The notes under the pieces are model-generated. The model was not told the origin of the DNA. It saw nothing but the letters and a program-made list of their open reading frames with translations, and searched no databases. The position numbers and the translations under genes are program-made. A DNA stretch of 15,116 nt, taken from the NCBI GenBank assembly GCA_964244065.1, contig CAXTHH010000026.1, positions 1-15,116 of the forward strand. The letters run 5' to 3'. Each line of letters starts with the position of its first letter. Position 1 is the first letter of the stretch. This stretch comes from JASLDZ01 sp964244065 (GTDB lineage: Bacteria; Pseudomonadota; Alphaproteobacteria; Caulobacterales; Caulobacteraceae). Shown here in pieces: positions 5,881 to 13,440 of the stretch.

Positions 5881-7383
5881 ATGGCCTCGGGCGTCTGGAG
5901 TTTCGGGGAGCCGCCGCCGGCGTCGACGCGCCCGCCCGCGCGCCCGCGCTACTCCGCCGAGGACCTCCTGGCGCTGGTCTGGCGCCGCCGGTTCCTGATG
6001 CTCGCGGTGTTCGTGCTGATCACCCTCCTGGGCCTGGCCGCCGCCGTGCGGCTGAAGCCGACCTACACGGCCAACTCGAGCCTGCTGATCCGGCTGGGGC
6101 AGGAGTACGTGTTCAACCCGCGCGTGGGCGACGCCGGACGCGGCGCGGTGCCCCAGACCGACGAGCTGATCCAGTCCGAGATGGAGATCCTGGGCTCCGC
6201 CGAGATCAAGGCGCGGGTGGTGGAGGACATCGGCGTGGCCCGACTGTTCCCCGAGCTCGGCCCCAAACTCGCCGCCGCCCGCACGCCCGAGGCCCGCCGC
6301 GCGGTGGAGGGCGAGGCCGTGCGCGGCCTGGAGCAGGGGCTGAAGGTGGGCGCCGCCCCCGACACCTCCATCGTGCGCCTGTCCTTCACGCACAAGGACG
6401 CGCGCACCGCCGCGCTGGTGGTGAACACGCTGGTCGACGAGTACCTGCGCTACCGCAAGACGGTGCTCCTGGCGCGCGACCTCGGCCCGCTGGAGGCCCA
6501 GCGCCGCGCCTTCGCCGACCAGCTGGCGGCGCTGGACGGCGAGTACACGCGTTTCCTGAACGAGAACGGCATCGGCGACTTCGAGGCGGAGAAGGTGAGC
6601 CTGGCCGCACTCTACGGCCAGCTGCTGGGCGACGGGGCCAGCGCCCGCGCGCAGCTGTCGGAGACCGAAGGCCGGCTCGGCGTCACGCAGCGGCAGGTCG
6701 GGGCCAACCCGTCTGAGATCAGCCTCTACCGCGACCTGGACCGCACCGCGGGCGACCAGCTGGCCAAGCTGAAGGTGGAGCTGCAGGACCTCACCGCCCG
6801 CTATCGGCCGGACAGCCAGCCCGTGCGCGACAAGGCGGCGCAGGTGGCCTCCATGGAGCGGCTGGCGGCCATCCAGAACGAGATCACCGCCGCGCGGCGC
6901 ATCGGCCCCAACCCCGTGTTCCAGACCCTGCAGACCGAGCGCAACACGCTGCAGGCGCAGGCGCAGTCGCTGCGCGCGCGCTCCGGCGCGGTGGCGGGCG
7001 AGCTGGCTCGCGTGGTCGCGCGCCGGCAGCGCCTGGCCGAGCTCGAGCCCCGCTACCAGGACCTGACGCGCCGGCGCGAGGTGCTGGCCGCCAACGTGCG
7101 CAGCTTCACCCAGCGTGAGCAGGAGAGCCAGGCCGCCCAGGCGCTGGCCGCCGGCGGCGACGACGGCGACGTGCGCGTGGTCCAGCGCGCCTTCGTGCCC
7201 ACCCGCGGCACGAGCCTGAAGCGCCCGGTGCTGCTCGGGGCCGCGGTGTTCGGCGCCTTCGCGGCGCTGTGCGCGGGCGTGCTGGCCGCCTTCCTGAGCC
7301 GCGGCTTCCCCTCGGCCCGCTCCGCCGAGCGCACCCTGGAGATGCCCGTGCTGGCCACCGTACCCGCGAGGGCGCGCGCGTGA
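5881..7383 (+). CDS. hfsA: Polysaccharide co-polymerase HfsA (Wzz/Wzc-like, no kinase domain)
   Basis: HfsA is the inner-membrane co-polymerase expected to set chain length and connect polymerase to the outer-membrane exporter. The 500 residues show a Pro-rich cytoplasmic N-terminus, TM1 at about 38-56, a Wzz domain (about 57-140, with TYTANSSLLI and LIQSEMEILGS), a long helical, coiled-coil-like periplasmic region (about 190-430) and TM2 at about 450-472. It ends about 28 residues after TM2, so the tyrosine-kinase domain of Wzc-type proteins is absent; the next gene, hfsB, encodes a kinase-like partner. The usual Pro-rich motif before TM2 is reduced (AFVPTRG then LKRP). The ATG at 5881 has GGAG ten bases upstream, a slightly long spacing. 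Its TGA overlaps the hfsB GTG. Confidence 0.93.
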   Translation: MASGVWSFGEPPPASTRPPARPRYSAEDLLALVWRRRFLMLAVFVLITLLGLAAAVRLKPTYTANSSLLIRLGQEYVFNPRVGDAGRGAVPQTDELIQSEMEILGSAEIKARVVEDIGVARLFPELGPKLAAARTPEARRAVEGEAVRGLEQGLKVGAAPDTSIVRLSFTHKDARTAALVVNTLVDEYLRYRKTVLLARDLGPLEAQRRAFADQLAALDGEYTRFLNENGIGDFEAEKVSLAALYGQLLGDGASARAQLSETEGRLGVTQRQVGANPSEISLYRDLDRTAGDQLAKLKVELQDLTARYRPDSQPVRDKAAQVASMERLAAIQNEITAARRIGPNPVFQTLQTERNTLQAQAQSLRARSGAVAGELARVVARRQRLAELEPRYQDLTRRREVLAANVRSFTQREQESQAAQALAAGGDDGDVRVVQRAFVPTRGTSLKRPVLLGAAVFGAFAALCAGVLAAFLSRGFPSARSAERTLEMPVLATVPARARA

Positions 7384-8093
7384 GCCCGGCGCGGCGCGAG
7401 GCCCCGGCCGCACGCCGCGGCCGCGCGCGCGACGTCGAGCTGTCCCAGTCGCTGCACGCCTTGGTCGATCGGCTGGATCCGCCCGGCGGCCCCGGCCGCG
7501 CGGTGCAGTTCGTGGCGGCCCGGACGGGTGAGGGGGTGTCCAGCATCGCGCGCGCCTTCGCGCTCGCCGCCGCCGCCGACGGCCGCCGCACCTGGCTGGT
7601 GGAGCTCGACGTCATGTCGGGCGACCAGGCCGCCGCCTTCGAGGACGGCCGCCACGGACTCCTCGGTCCGCCCATGGAGGCCAGCCCGGACGGCTCCGCC
7701 TTCCTGCAGGTCGGCCCCGGCCCGTCGCAGGCGCGGCTGGCGGTGCACGCCGTGGGCGCCACGGGCCTGTGGGTCACGCGCTTCCGCGCCGAGGCGCTGC
7801 GCCCCGGGCAGAAGGTGCGCATCACCGGGGACGGCGACTACTGGCGGGCGCTGCGCGCCCACGCCGACCTGATCGTGGTGGACGCGCCGGCCGCCGAGCG
7901 CTCGCGCGCCGCCGCCGCCGTGGCCCCGAACATGGACGCGACCCTGATCGTGGTCTCCGCCGACAACGACGACCCCACCGGCCCGGCGCTGCTCCGCGCG
8001 GGCCTGGAGGCGGTGGGCGGGCGCTGCGCGGGCGCCGTGCTCAACCGCGCGCCGCCGCCGCCGCCCCGGATGCTGCGCAAGCTGACCGCGTGA
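7380..8093 (+). CDS. hfsB: HfsB, kinase-like ATPase partner of HfsA with degenerate P-loop
   Basis: This 237-residue cytoplasmic protein has the fold pattern of CapB/CpsD bacterial tyrosine kinases: a strand VQFVAA, a loop TGEGVSS (49-55), a strand WLVELDV, and a Walker B-like DLIVVDAP, followed by LIVVSADN. The P-loop lacks its lysine: position 53 is Val (GEGVSS instead of GEGKST). The Walker A' aspartates are also poor (LVELDV). There is no C-terminal tyrosine cluster; the end is PPPPPPRMLRKLTA. It may therefore be a structural partner rather than an active kinase (inference). The GTG at 7380 overlaps the hfsA stop in a GTGA, which implies coupled translation; an upstream in-frame ATG at 7269 lies deep inside hfsA and is unlikely. 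Confidence 0.88.
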   Translation: MSPARREAPAARRGRARDVELSQSLHALVDRLDPPGGPGRAVQFVAARTGEGVSSIARAFALAAAADGRRTWLVELDVMSGDQAAAFEDGRHGLLGPPMEASPDGSAFLQVGPGPSQARLAVHAVGATGLWVTRFRAEALRPGQKVRITGDGDYWRALRAHADLIVVDAPAAERSRAAAAVAPNMDATLIVVSADNDDPTGPALLRAGLEAVGGRCAGAVLNRAPPPPPRMLRKLTA

Positions 8094-9409
8094 CCGAGGC
8101 GGGCGCCTTCCCCTGGCCGGACGCGCGCCCGCCCGCCGCCGCCGTCGCACGGGCGGGGCTGCGCCTGCCGTCGCTGGACTTCCTGGTGGCGGTCGGCGTC
8201 GTGCTCATGTTCAGCGGCGGCTGGGTGATCTTCGTGATCGGGCCGACGGGCGACGCCTCCGCGGGCCTTCTGGTGATGGCGCTGCATGCCCCCGCCTACC
8301 TGGGCGCGCTGTACCTGCTCTCGCGGCGGCCCGCGAGGGTGGCGCACGCCGCGCTGGTCACCCCCGTGCTGTGGTGCCTGATCCTGCTCGTGGGCCTGTC
8401 GACGCTGTGGTCCGTGAACCCGGGCGTCACCGAGCGTCGCTTCGTAGCGCTGGTGTTCACGACGCTGGCGGGCGCGGCGCTGGCCGCCCGGTTCGGGTGG
8501 GAGGAGCTGGCGGAGGTGCTGGGCGCGAGCTTCGCGGCGCTGATCCTGCTCTCCATCGCCCTCGCCGTCGCCCTGCCGAGCTGGGGACGCATGACGGCCG
8601 AGTTCCCAGGGGCCTGGAAGGGGCCCTGGCCCGACAAGAACGCGCTCGGCGGCCACATGGCCAAGGGCTTCGGCCTCCTGATCGCGGCGGCCGTGCTCAA
8701 CCCCGCGCGGTGGAGGCTGTGGGCGCTGGCCTCGCTCGGCGCGCTGTTCCTGATGCTGATGAGCGGGTCGAAGACGGCGCTGGTCACCGCCTTCATGGGG
8801 GCGGGCGCGCTGGGGTTCGTGTTCCTCGTCCGCCGAGGGGGACCGCCAGCGGTGCTGGCCGTGTTCGGCGGGGTGACCGTCCTGGCCGTGCTCGCCTTCG
8901 TCGCCGTGTTCGCGCGCGAGCAGGCGTTCAGGGTGCTGGGCAAGGACGCCACCCTGACGGGGCGGACCGCCATCTGGGGCGCCGCCAGCCTGGAGATCGC
9001 GAAGAAGCCCTGGCTCGGCTACGGCTACCAGGCGGTCTGGGCCACCGAGGACCGGTGGACGCCCCTCGGCTGGATCGTGAAGCACGCCAAGTTCCGCGCC
9101 TACCACGCCCACAACAGCTGGGTGGAGACCGAGCTGGGGCTCGGCCGCGTGGGCCTGATCGCCTGGGGCGCCCTGTTCCTGGAGTTCTGGCTCCGCAGCC
9201 TGTGGGCGGTGGCCGCCAGCCGGGGCGCCTGGCTCGCCCTGCCGTTCCTGGTGATCTACTCGGTGCAGTCGCTCACCGAGAGCATCGCCTACATCTACAA
9301 CGACTTCACCTGGGTGATCTTCGTGGCGCTGGTCACCCGGCTGGCGCTGCCCCGGGCCCCGGGCGACGAGGGGCGCGAGGGGCGGGCGGCGGCCGCGCCC
9401 GCCCCGTAG
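8090..9409 (+). CDS. hfsC: Holdfast polysaccharide polymerase HfsC (Wzy-like)
   Basis: This 439-residue inner-membrane protein has roughly ten to twelve hydrophobic segments. It carries the Wzy_C/O-antigen ligase (PF04932) features: DKNALGGHMAKGF near 182-194, SGSKTALV at 225-232, a periplasmic loop with TGRTAIWGAA (290-299) and GYGYQAVW, and AHNSWVETELGLG (340-352). By family it polymerises lipid-linked repeat units at the periplasmic face. The GTG at 8090 overlaps the hfsB stop (GTGA), completing an hfsA-hfsB-hfsC operon. The 3' end overlaps the convergent glycosyltransferase gene by 115 nt. The overlap encodes HfsC's last membrane segment (DFTWVIFVALV) and a low-complexity Gly/Ala/Pro tail. 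Other holdfast bacteria can carry a second polymerase (HfsI) elsewhere. Confidence 0.92.
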   Translation: MTEAGAFPWPDARPPAAAVARAGLRLPSLDFLVAVGVVLMFSGGWVIFVIGPTGDASAGLLVMALHAPAYLGALYLLSRRPARVAHAALVTPVLWCLILLVGLSTLWSVNPGVTERRFVALVFTTLAGAALAARFGWEELAEVLGASFAALILLSIALAVALPSWGRMTAEFPGAWKGPWPDKNALGGHMAKGFGLLIAAAVLNPARWRLWALASLGALFLMLMSGSKTALVTAFMGAGALGFVFLVRRGGPPAVLAVFGGVTVLAVLAFVAVFAREQAFRVLGKDATLTGRTAIWGAASLEIAKKPWLGYGYQAVWATEDRWTPLGWIVKHAKFRAYHAHNSWVETELGLGRVGLIAWGALFLEFWLRSLWAVAASRGAWLALPFLVIYSVQSLTESIAYIYNDFTWVIFVALVTRLALPRAPGDEGREGRAAAAPAP

Positions 9410-10308
9410 AAGGCCAGCTCCGGCCACCAGACCACCTTGCCCAGGCCGCGGGAGGCGAGGTCGGCCTGCGCCAGCCAGCCGGACCGTCCGAGCGCGCGCA
9501 GCGCCAGCGCGGCCGCGCCGTGGCCAGCGAACTGCGCCAGCCCCACCAGCATCCAGCCGAACGCGCCCAGCCGGTCGGGCGGGGTCCGGCGCAGGCGGAT
9601 GCGCGTCGGCCCCTGGCCCATGGCGAAGGCGCGGCGCAGGACGTAGCCGGCGGCGGCGCGGGCGGGCGGCGCCTCCTCGTCCACCACCGCGTCCGGCGCC
9701 CAGGCGAAGCGCCCGCCCGCGGCGGCGAGGCGGACGAACAGCCGATCATCCTCCCCGCCGATGGCGTCGGCGCCGGTGTCGAAGGGCTCGGCGCCGGCCA
9801 GGGCGGTGGCCCGGCGCATCACCGAGTTGCCGCAGCCGCAGCCGTTGGTGTCGGGCAGCAGGCCCATGGGCTCCGGCCGCACCCGCGAGAAGAAGCGCTC
9901 GATGTGCGGCCGCTCCCGCGCCGGCGCGGCCGGTGCGCGCCCGCGCACCTGGCCGAAGGTGACGTCGGCGTTGAACAGCTCCTGCACGCGCAGGAGCTCG
10001 GCCAGCCACCCCGGCGCGGCGACCTCGTCGTCGTCCAGGAAGGCCACCTGCGCGGCCGTGACCTCGCGCAGGCCCGCGTTGCGCGCCGTGGCCACGCCCG
10101 GCTTGGGCGCGTGCGCAAAGCTCAGCGAAACGGGGGAGAGCGCGGCGAGGCGCTCCACCGCCGGGCGCGCGGACGCCTCCGGCGAGTTGTCGACCACCAC
10201 GATCTGCGTGAGCCGGCCCTCGACCCCCGCCTGCGCGAACACCGAGCGCAGGGCGCGCTCCAGCCCCTCCGGCCGCCGCAGCGTGGGGATGAGAACCGCG
10301 ACGCTCAT
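9295..10308 (-). CDS. GT2 glycosyltransferase, HfsG/HfsL-type, with read-through tail
   Basis: The 337-residue family 2 glycosyltransferase has a GT-A domain: VAVLIPTLRRP (3-13), IVVVDN, PGVATARNAGL (70-80), the metal/nucleotide-binding LDDDE (91-95) and GGEDDRL (184-190). One hydrophobic segment (about 249-270) suggests membrane association. It should add a sugar to the lipid-linked holdfast unit in the cytoplasm. The ATG at 10308 overlaps the hfsH stop (ATGA). After ELAFYG (297-302), where I expect a homologue to end, the frame runs 35 more low-complexity residues through the opposite strand of hfsC; the ancestral stop seems lost. It could be HfsG, HfsL or an extra transferase; I cannot assign which. 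Confidence 0.88.
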   Translation of the reverse strand: MSVAVLIPTLRRPEGLERALRSVFAQAGVEGRLTQIVVVDNSPEASARPAVERLAALSPVSLSFAHAPKPGVATARNAGLREVTAAQVAFLDDDEVAAPGWLAELLRVQELFNADVTFGQVRGRAPAAPARERPHIERFFSRVRPEPMGLLPDTNGCGCGNSVMRRATALAGAEPFDTGADAIGGEDDRLFVRLAAAGGRFAWAPDAVVDEEAPPARAAAGYVLRRAFAMGQGPTRIRLRRTPPDRLGAFGWMLVGLAQFAGHGAAALALRALGRSGWLAQADLASRGLGKVVWWPELAFYGAGAAAARPSRPSSPGARGSASRVTSATKITQVKSL

Positions 10309-11066
10309 GCGCGGCCGCCCATGTTCGCGGCGCCCTCGGCCACGGTCACCGGCCGGAGCCCCGCGCCGAGCGCCTTCGCCACGATCCGGGCCAAGGCGTC
10401 GGGCGTGCAGCCCCAGGCGCTGGGCCGGGGCCGCACGTCGTGGGTGAACAGGATGAGCCACGCGCCCTCACGCTCGGCGCGGGCGATCCAGCGGGCCGCC
10501 GCGGCCTCGCCGCCCTCGCCCTCGATGCCCACGGCGGGGGCCTGCGCGAGGTCTGCGCCCGAGCGCACCAGCCCGGCCTGGACGGTGCGGGCGAGGGCGA
10601 ACCGACGGGCCACCACCCGCTTGGCCTCGAAGCCGACCTCGCCGTAGGGATAGGCGAAGGTGCGCGGGTCGGGCGCGCCGCTGGCGGCCAGCGCCTCGCG
10701 GTTGGCGGCCAGCTCGGCCTCGACCTCGGCCGCCGTGGTGTGCGCCAGGTCGAGGTGGCCGTGCGTGTGGCAGCCGACCTCGTGCCCCGCGCGGACCAGG
10801 CGCGCGACCTCGCCGGCCGAGGCGAAGCGGCCCATGTGCCCTTCCCGGTCGCACAGCGCGCCCGCGATGTAGAAGCTGCCGCGCACGCCGGCCGCCTCCA
10901 GCACCCGCGCCCCCGCCTCGGCGGCGGAGGCCGGCACGTCGTCGAAGCTGAAGCTGACCAAGCCGCCGGCGGGCGCGCGCCCGGCGGGGCGACGCGCCAC
11001 GGCCCGCACCACGCGGCGACGCAGCTTGCCGCGCAGCGACCGGTCGGGGCTGTAGGCCTCGCTCAC
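10305..11066 (-). CDS. hfsH: Holdfast polysaccharide deacetylase HfsH (NodB/CE4 family)
   Basis: HfsH removes acetyl groups from N-acetyl sugars of the holdfast polymer, which known HfsH needs for cohesion and anchoring. The 253-residue protein carries the NodB motifs: SFSFDD (38-43, catalytic and metal Asp), the zinc-binding HTHGH (100-104), FAYPYGE, and LILFTHDV near the C-terminus with the motif-5 histidine. The N-terminus is basic (LRRRVVRAVARR) and has no signal peptide, fitting a cytoplasmic enzyme. The GTG at 11066 overlaps the preceding transferase stop (GTGA), and AGG lies just upstream; its own stop overlaps the next ATG. The in-frame extension upstream of the GTG runs through the transferase gene and is a shadow. 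Confidence 0.94.
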   Translation of the reverse strand: MSEAYSPDRSLRGKLRRRVVRAVARRPAGRAPAGGLVSFSFDDVPASAAEAGARVLEAAGVRGSFYIAGALCDREGHMGRFASAGEVARLVRAGHEVGCHTHGHLDLAHTTAAEVEAELAANREALAASGAPDPRTFAYPYGEVGFEAKRVVARRFALARTVQAGLVRSGADLAQAPAVGIEGEGGEAAAARWIARAEREGAWLILFTHDVRPRPSAWGCTPDALARIVAKALGAGLRPVTVAEGAANMGGRA

Positions 11067-11998
11067 CTCACCACCTCCGCATAGAGCGCCGCCCTGTAGA
11101 GGCGCATGGCGGCGATGCGCGCGCGCAGGGGCGCGGCCTCCGCGAGGGCGACGGCCTTGAGGCCGCGACGAAGTCGCCCGCGCCCCGGAAGCCGGCTCAG
11201 CAGGCGGGCGGCGCGATAGGCCGGGAAGGCGCGCACCAGCTCCGGATGACGGTCCAGGAGGCGGGCGAAGTTGGGCGGCGACTGCTCGTACTTGGCCGCC
11301 AGCGCGGCGGCGGTGTCGAGGCCCAGGTGCGTGGCCGGGTTGTCGATGTGGCGCACGCCGAAGCGGGCGGCGACGCGCGCGCCCCACTCCACGTCCTCCC
11401 AGCCCCAACCGGCGAAAGCCTCGTCGAACGGCTCCGCCTCCAGCACGTCGCGACGCACCAGGAGGTTGGAGGTGAACACGTGCTTGGCGGGCGTCCGCTC
11501 GCGCACGGCGGCGGGCAGGCACTCGGCCCGGAGCTGGAGGGCGTGGTGCAGGCGGTGCTCCGCGCCGGGGGAGGCCTGGTCGAGACTGAAGCCGCCGAAG
11601 GCCGCGGGCGCGTCCTCCCGGTCGGCGAGCGCCAGCCAGGTGCGCAGGAAGTCCGGCCGGTCCGGCAGCATGTCCGCGTCGATGAACAGCAGGTGGCGCC
11701 CGCGTGCAGTGGCGGCGAGGCGGTTGCGCGCGCGGGCGCGGCCCTCGTTCCAGCCGAGGGCGATCAGGGCGGCGGGCAGGGCGCTGTCGGCGACGGCTAC
11801 GGCGGCGGCGGCGGATCGCGCGGGGTCGCCGCCCGCGTCGTCCAGCAGCACCAGCTCCGCGCTGCCGGCGAGCGCGTCGGCTTCCGTCGCCAGGCTGGCC
11901 AGCAGCGGGCGCGGGTCGTCGCGGAAGAAGGGCGTGAGCACCGACAGGCGGGGTGTCGCCGCCGCCCACCGGGCGTTCGGGAGGGGTGTCGCGCTCAC
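11063..11998 (-). CDS. GT2 glycosyltransferase between hfsF and hfsH
   Basis: The 311-residue family 2 glycosyltransferase has LSVLTPFFRDD (18-28), LVLLDDAG, NEGRARARNRLA, the metal-binding DAD within FIDADM (105-110), and GWGWEDVEWGAR (197-208). That last motif resembles the acceptor-side motif of chondroitin-polymerase-like enzymes (Glyco_transf_7C). The C-terminus is rich in Arg and Ala. It should act in the cytoplasm on the undecaprenyl-linked holdfast unit. Position between hfsF and hfsH matches the hfsG slot as I recall it from C. crescentus (hfsE-F-G-H), but sequence alone does not separate HfsG from HfsL, so no symbol is given. The GTG at 11998 overlaps the hfsF stop (GTGA). Confidence 0.9.
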   Translation of the reverse strand: MSATPLPNARWAAATPRLSVLTPFFRDDPRPLLASLATEADALAGSAELVLLDDAGGDPARSAAAAVAVADSALPAALIALGWNEGRARARNRLAATARGRHLLFIDADMLPDRPDFLRTWLALADREDAPAAFGGFSLDQASPGAEHRLHHALQLRAECLPAAVRERTPAKHVFTSNLLVRRDVLEAEPFDEAFAGWGWEDVEWGARVAARFGVRHIDNPATHLGLDTAAALAAKYEQSPPNFARLLDRHPELVRAFPAYRAARLLSRLPGRGRLRRGLKAVALAEAAPLRARIAAMRLYRAALYAEVVR

Positions 11999-13440
11999 GC
12001 CGCGCGCTCCCGCCGGGGCTGGAGGCGGGCGAGGAGCTCGCGCCGCAGCCCGCCCGCGTTCAGCGCCAGCACCGTCGCGCCGTAGACCAGGGCGCCGGTG
12101 GAGGCCTTGAGCGCCACCTCGGCCACGCCGCCCAGCGGGGGAAGGCGCAGCACCACGGCCGTCATCAGCGCCGCCGCCAGGCCGCAGCGGCCGAGCGTGG
12201 TCCAGGGCACGGGGAGCGGGATCACGCCGCGGCCCAGCACGGCGGAGGCCGCCAGCCCTATCGAGAACCCGCCGGCCGTGGCCCAGGCCGCGCCCTCCAC
12301 ACCGAAGCGCGGGATCAGCAGCAGGCAGAGCAGCAGGTTGCTGGCGGCGGGCAGGGCCATGGCCAGCAGCAGCCGGCCCGTCCGCCGGCCCAGCGTGAAG
12401 GCCGTGTGGAAGTAGTAGGTCGTCGCCCCCGAGAAGAGCGCGCCCGCTGCGATCCACGGCGTCGCGCCCGCCGCGCCGGCGCGCAGCTCGGGGCCGACCA
12501 TCACCTCGGCCAGTGGACGGGCCACCAGCGCCAGCCCCGCCGCCGCGGGCAGCGCCAGCAGCGCCATCAGCTCGGCCTGTCGCCGGGCGGTCCGCTCCAG
12601 CGCGGCGACGCCGCCCCGCTCCAGCGCAGAGACGGCCGCCGGCCCGCCCGCCATGCCGAGCCAGGCGAACAGCACGTCCAGCGTGCGGCTCGAGAGGCTG
12701 TAGCCCGCATGGTACGCGCCCACCGCGGCCTCGTCGCGGAACGCCGCCAGCACGAAGCGGTCGGTGGTCACCAGCGCCAGGGCCATCACCAGAGACAGCG
12801 ACAGCGGCAATCCGTAGACCGCCGCCGCCTTCAGGCGCGCCCGGTCGAAGCCCGCGCCGCGCACGGTCCGAAGCTCGCCCGGCAGCGCTGCGACCAGCAG
12901 CAGGGCGCTCACCACGCCCGCGCCGATCAGCGGCGCCGCGCCGCCGGCTCCCGCCGCCGCCAGCGCCGCCCCGAGGGCGAAGGCGCCCGCCGTCTGCAGC
13001 ATGTCGTAGACGGCGAAGCCGCGCACCTCGCCGCTCGCCCGCCGCCGCTCCTGGATCAGCTTGAGCCCCGAGCGCACCGAGGTGGAGGCCACGCCCGCCG
13101 CCACGGCCCAGCGCACGGCGCCCGACAGCGGCAGGGCGAGCACGACGGCGAACGCCACGACGGGCGCGGTGACGGCCAGCGCTAGGAACACGCGCCGCAG
13201 GGTGCCGTGCAGCGCCGCGCGCCCCGCCTCGTCCGCCTCGGCCGGGTGCAGGCGCGCGACGGCGGCCTCCACCCAGGTGAAGACGCAGGTCTGCACCAGC
13301 GAGACGATGGAGAAGGCGAGGGCGTAGGCGCCATAGTCGGCGGGCGAGAGCAGGCGCGTGAACGCCACGATGGCGCCGAAGCCGGCCACCGCCTGCACAA
13401 GCTGCACGGGCAGGTAGCCCAGCACCCCGCGCCGGAACAT
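11995..13440 (-). CDS. hfsF: Holdfast repeat-unit flippase HfsF (Wzx-like)
   Basis: This 481-residue inner-membrane protein has about twelve to fourteen hydrophobic segments and the polysaccharide-flippase (MOP/Wzx, PF01943/PF13440) pattern. The start MFRRGVLGYLPVQLVQ leads into FTRLLSPADYGAYALA, the typical motif of the first helices. TDRFVLA, GAYHAGYSLSS and RFGVEGAAWATAGGF are also family-like. It should flip the undecaprenyl-diphosphate-linked unit to the periplasm for HfsC. The ATG at 13440 overlaps the hfsE stop by one base (TGATG), so translation is probably coupled. Length is normal for the family. Confidence 0.93.
   Translation of the reverse strand: MFRRGVLGYLPVQLVQAVAGFGAIVAFTRLLSPADYGAYALAFSIVSLVQTCVFTWVEAAVARLHPAEADEAGRAALHGTLRRVFLALAVTAPVVAFAVVLALPLSGAVRWAVAAGVASTSVRSGLKLIQERRRASGEVRGFAVYDMLQTAGAFALGAALAAAGAGGAAPLIGAGVVSALLLVAALPGELRTVRGAGFDRARLKAAAVYGLPLSLSLVMALALVTTDRFVLAAFRDEAAVGAYHAGYSLSSRTLDVLFAWLGMAGGPAAVSALERGGVAALERTARRQAELMALLALPAAAGLALVARPLAEVMVGPELRAGAAGATPWIAAGALFSGATTYYFHTAFTLGRRTGRLLLAMALPAASNLLLCLLLIPRFGVEGAAWATAGGFSIGLAASAVLGRGVIPLPVPWTTLGRCGLAAALMTAVVLRLPPLGGVAEVALKASTGALVYGATVLALNAGGLRRELLARLQPRRERAA

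Noticed and set aside
5737..7413. In-frame upstream extension of hfsD through hfsA
   Set aside because: The extension is the antisense of hfsA. A lipoprotein signal with lipobox begins exactly at the ATG at 5736.
11953..13185. Long plus-strand open frame opposite hfsF and the glycosyltransferase
   Set aside because: Its product is Arg/Gln/His/Gly-rich without motifs. Long antisense frames are expected in DNA this GC-rich, and the minus strand encodes clear families.
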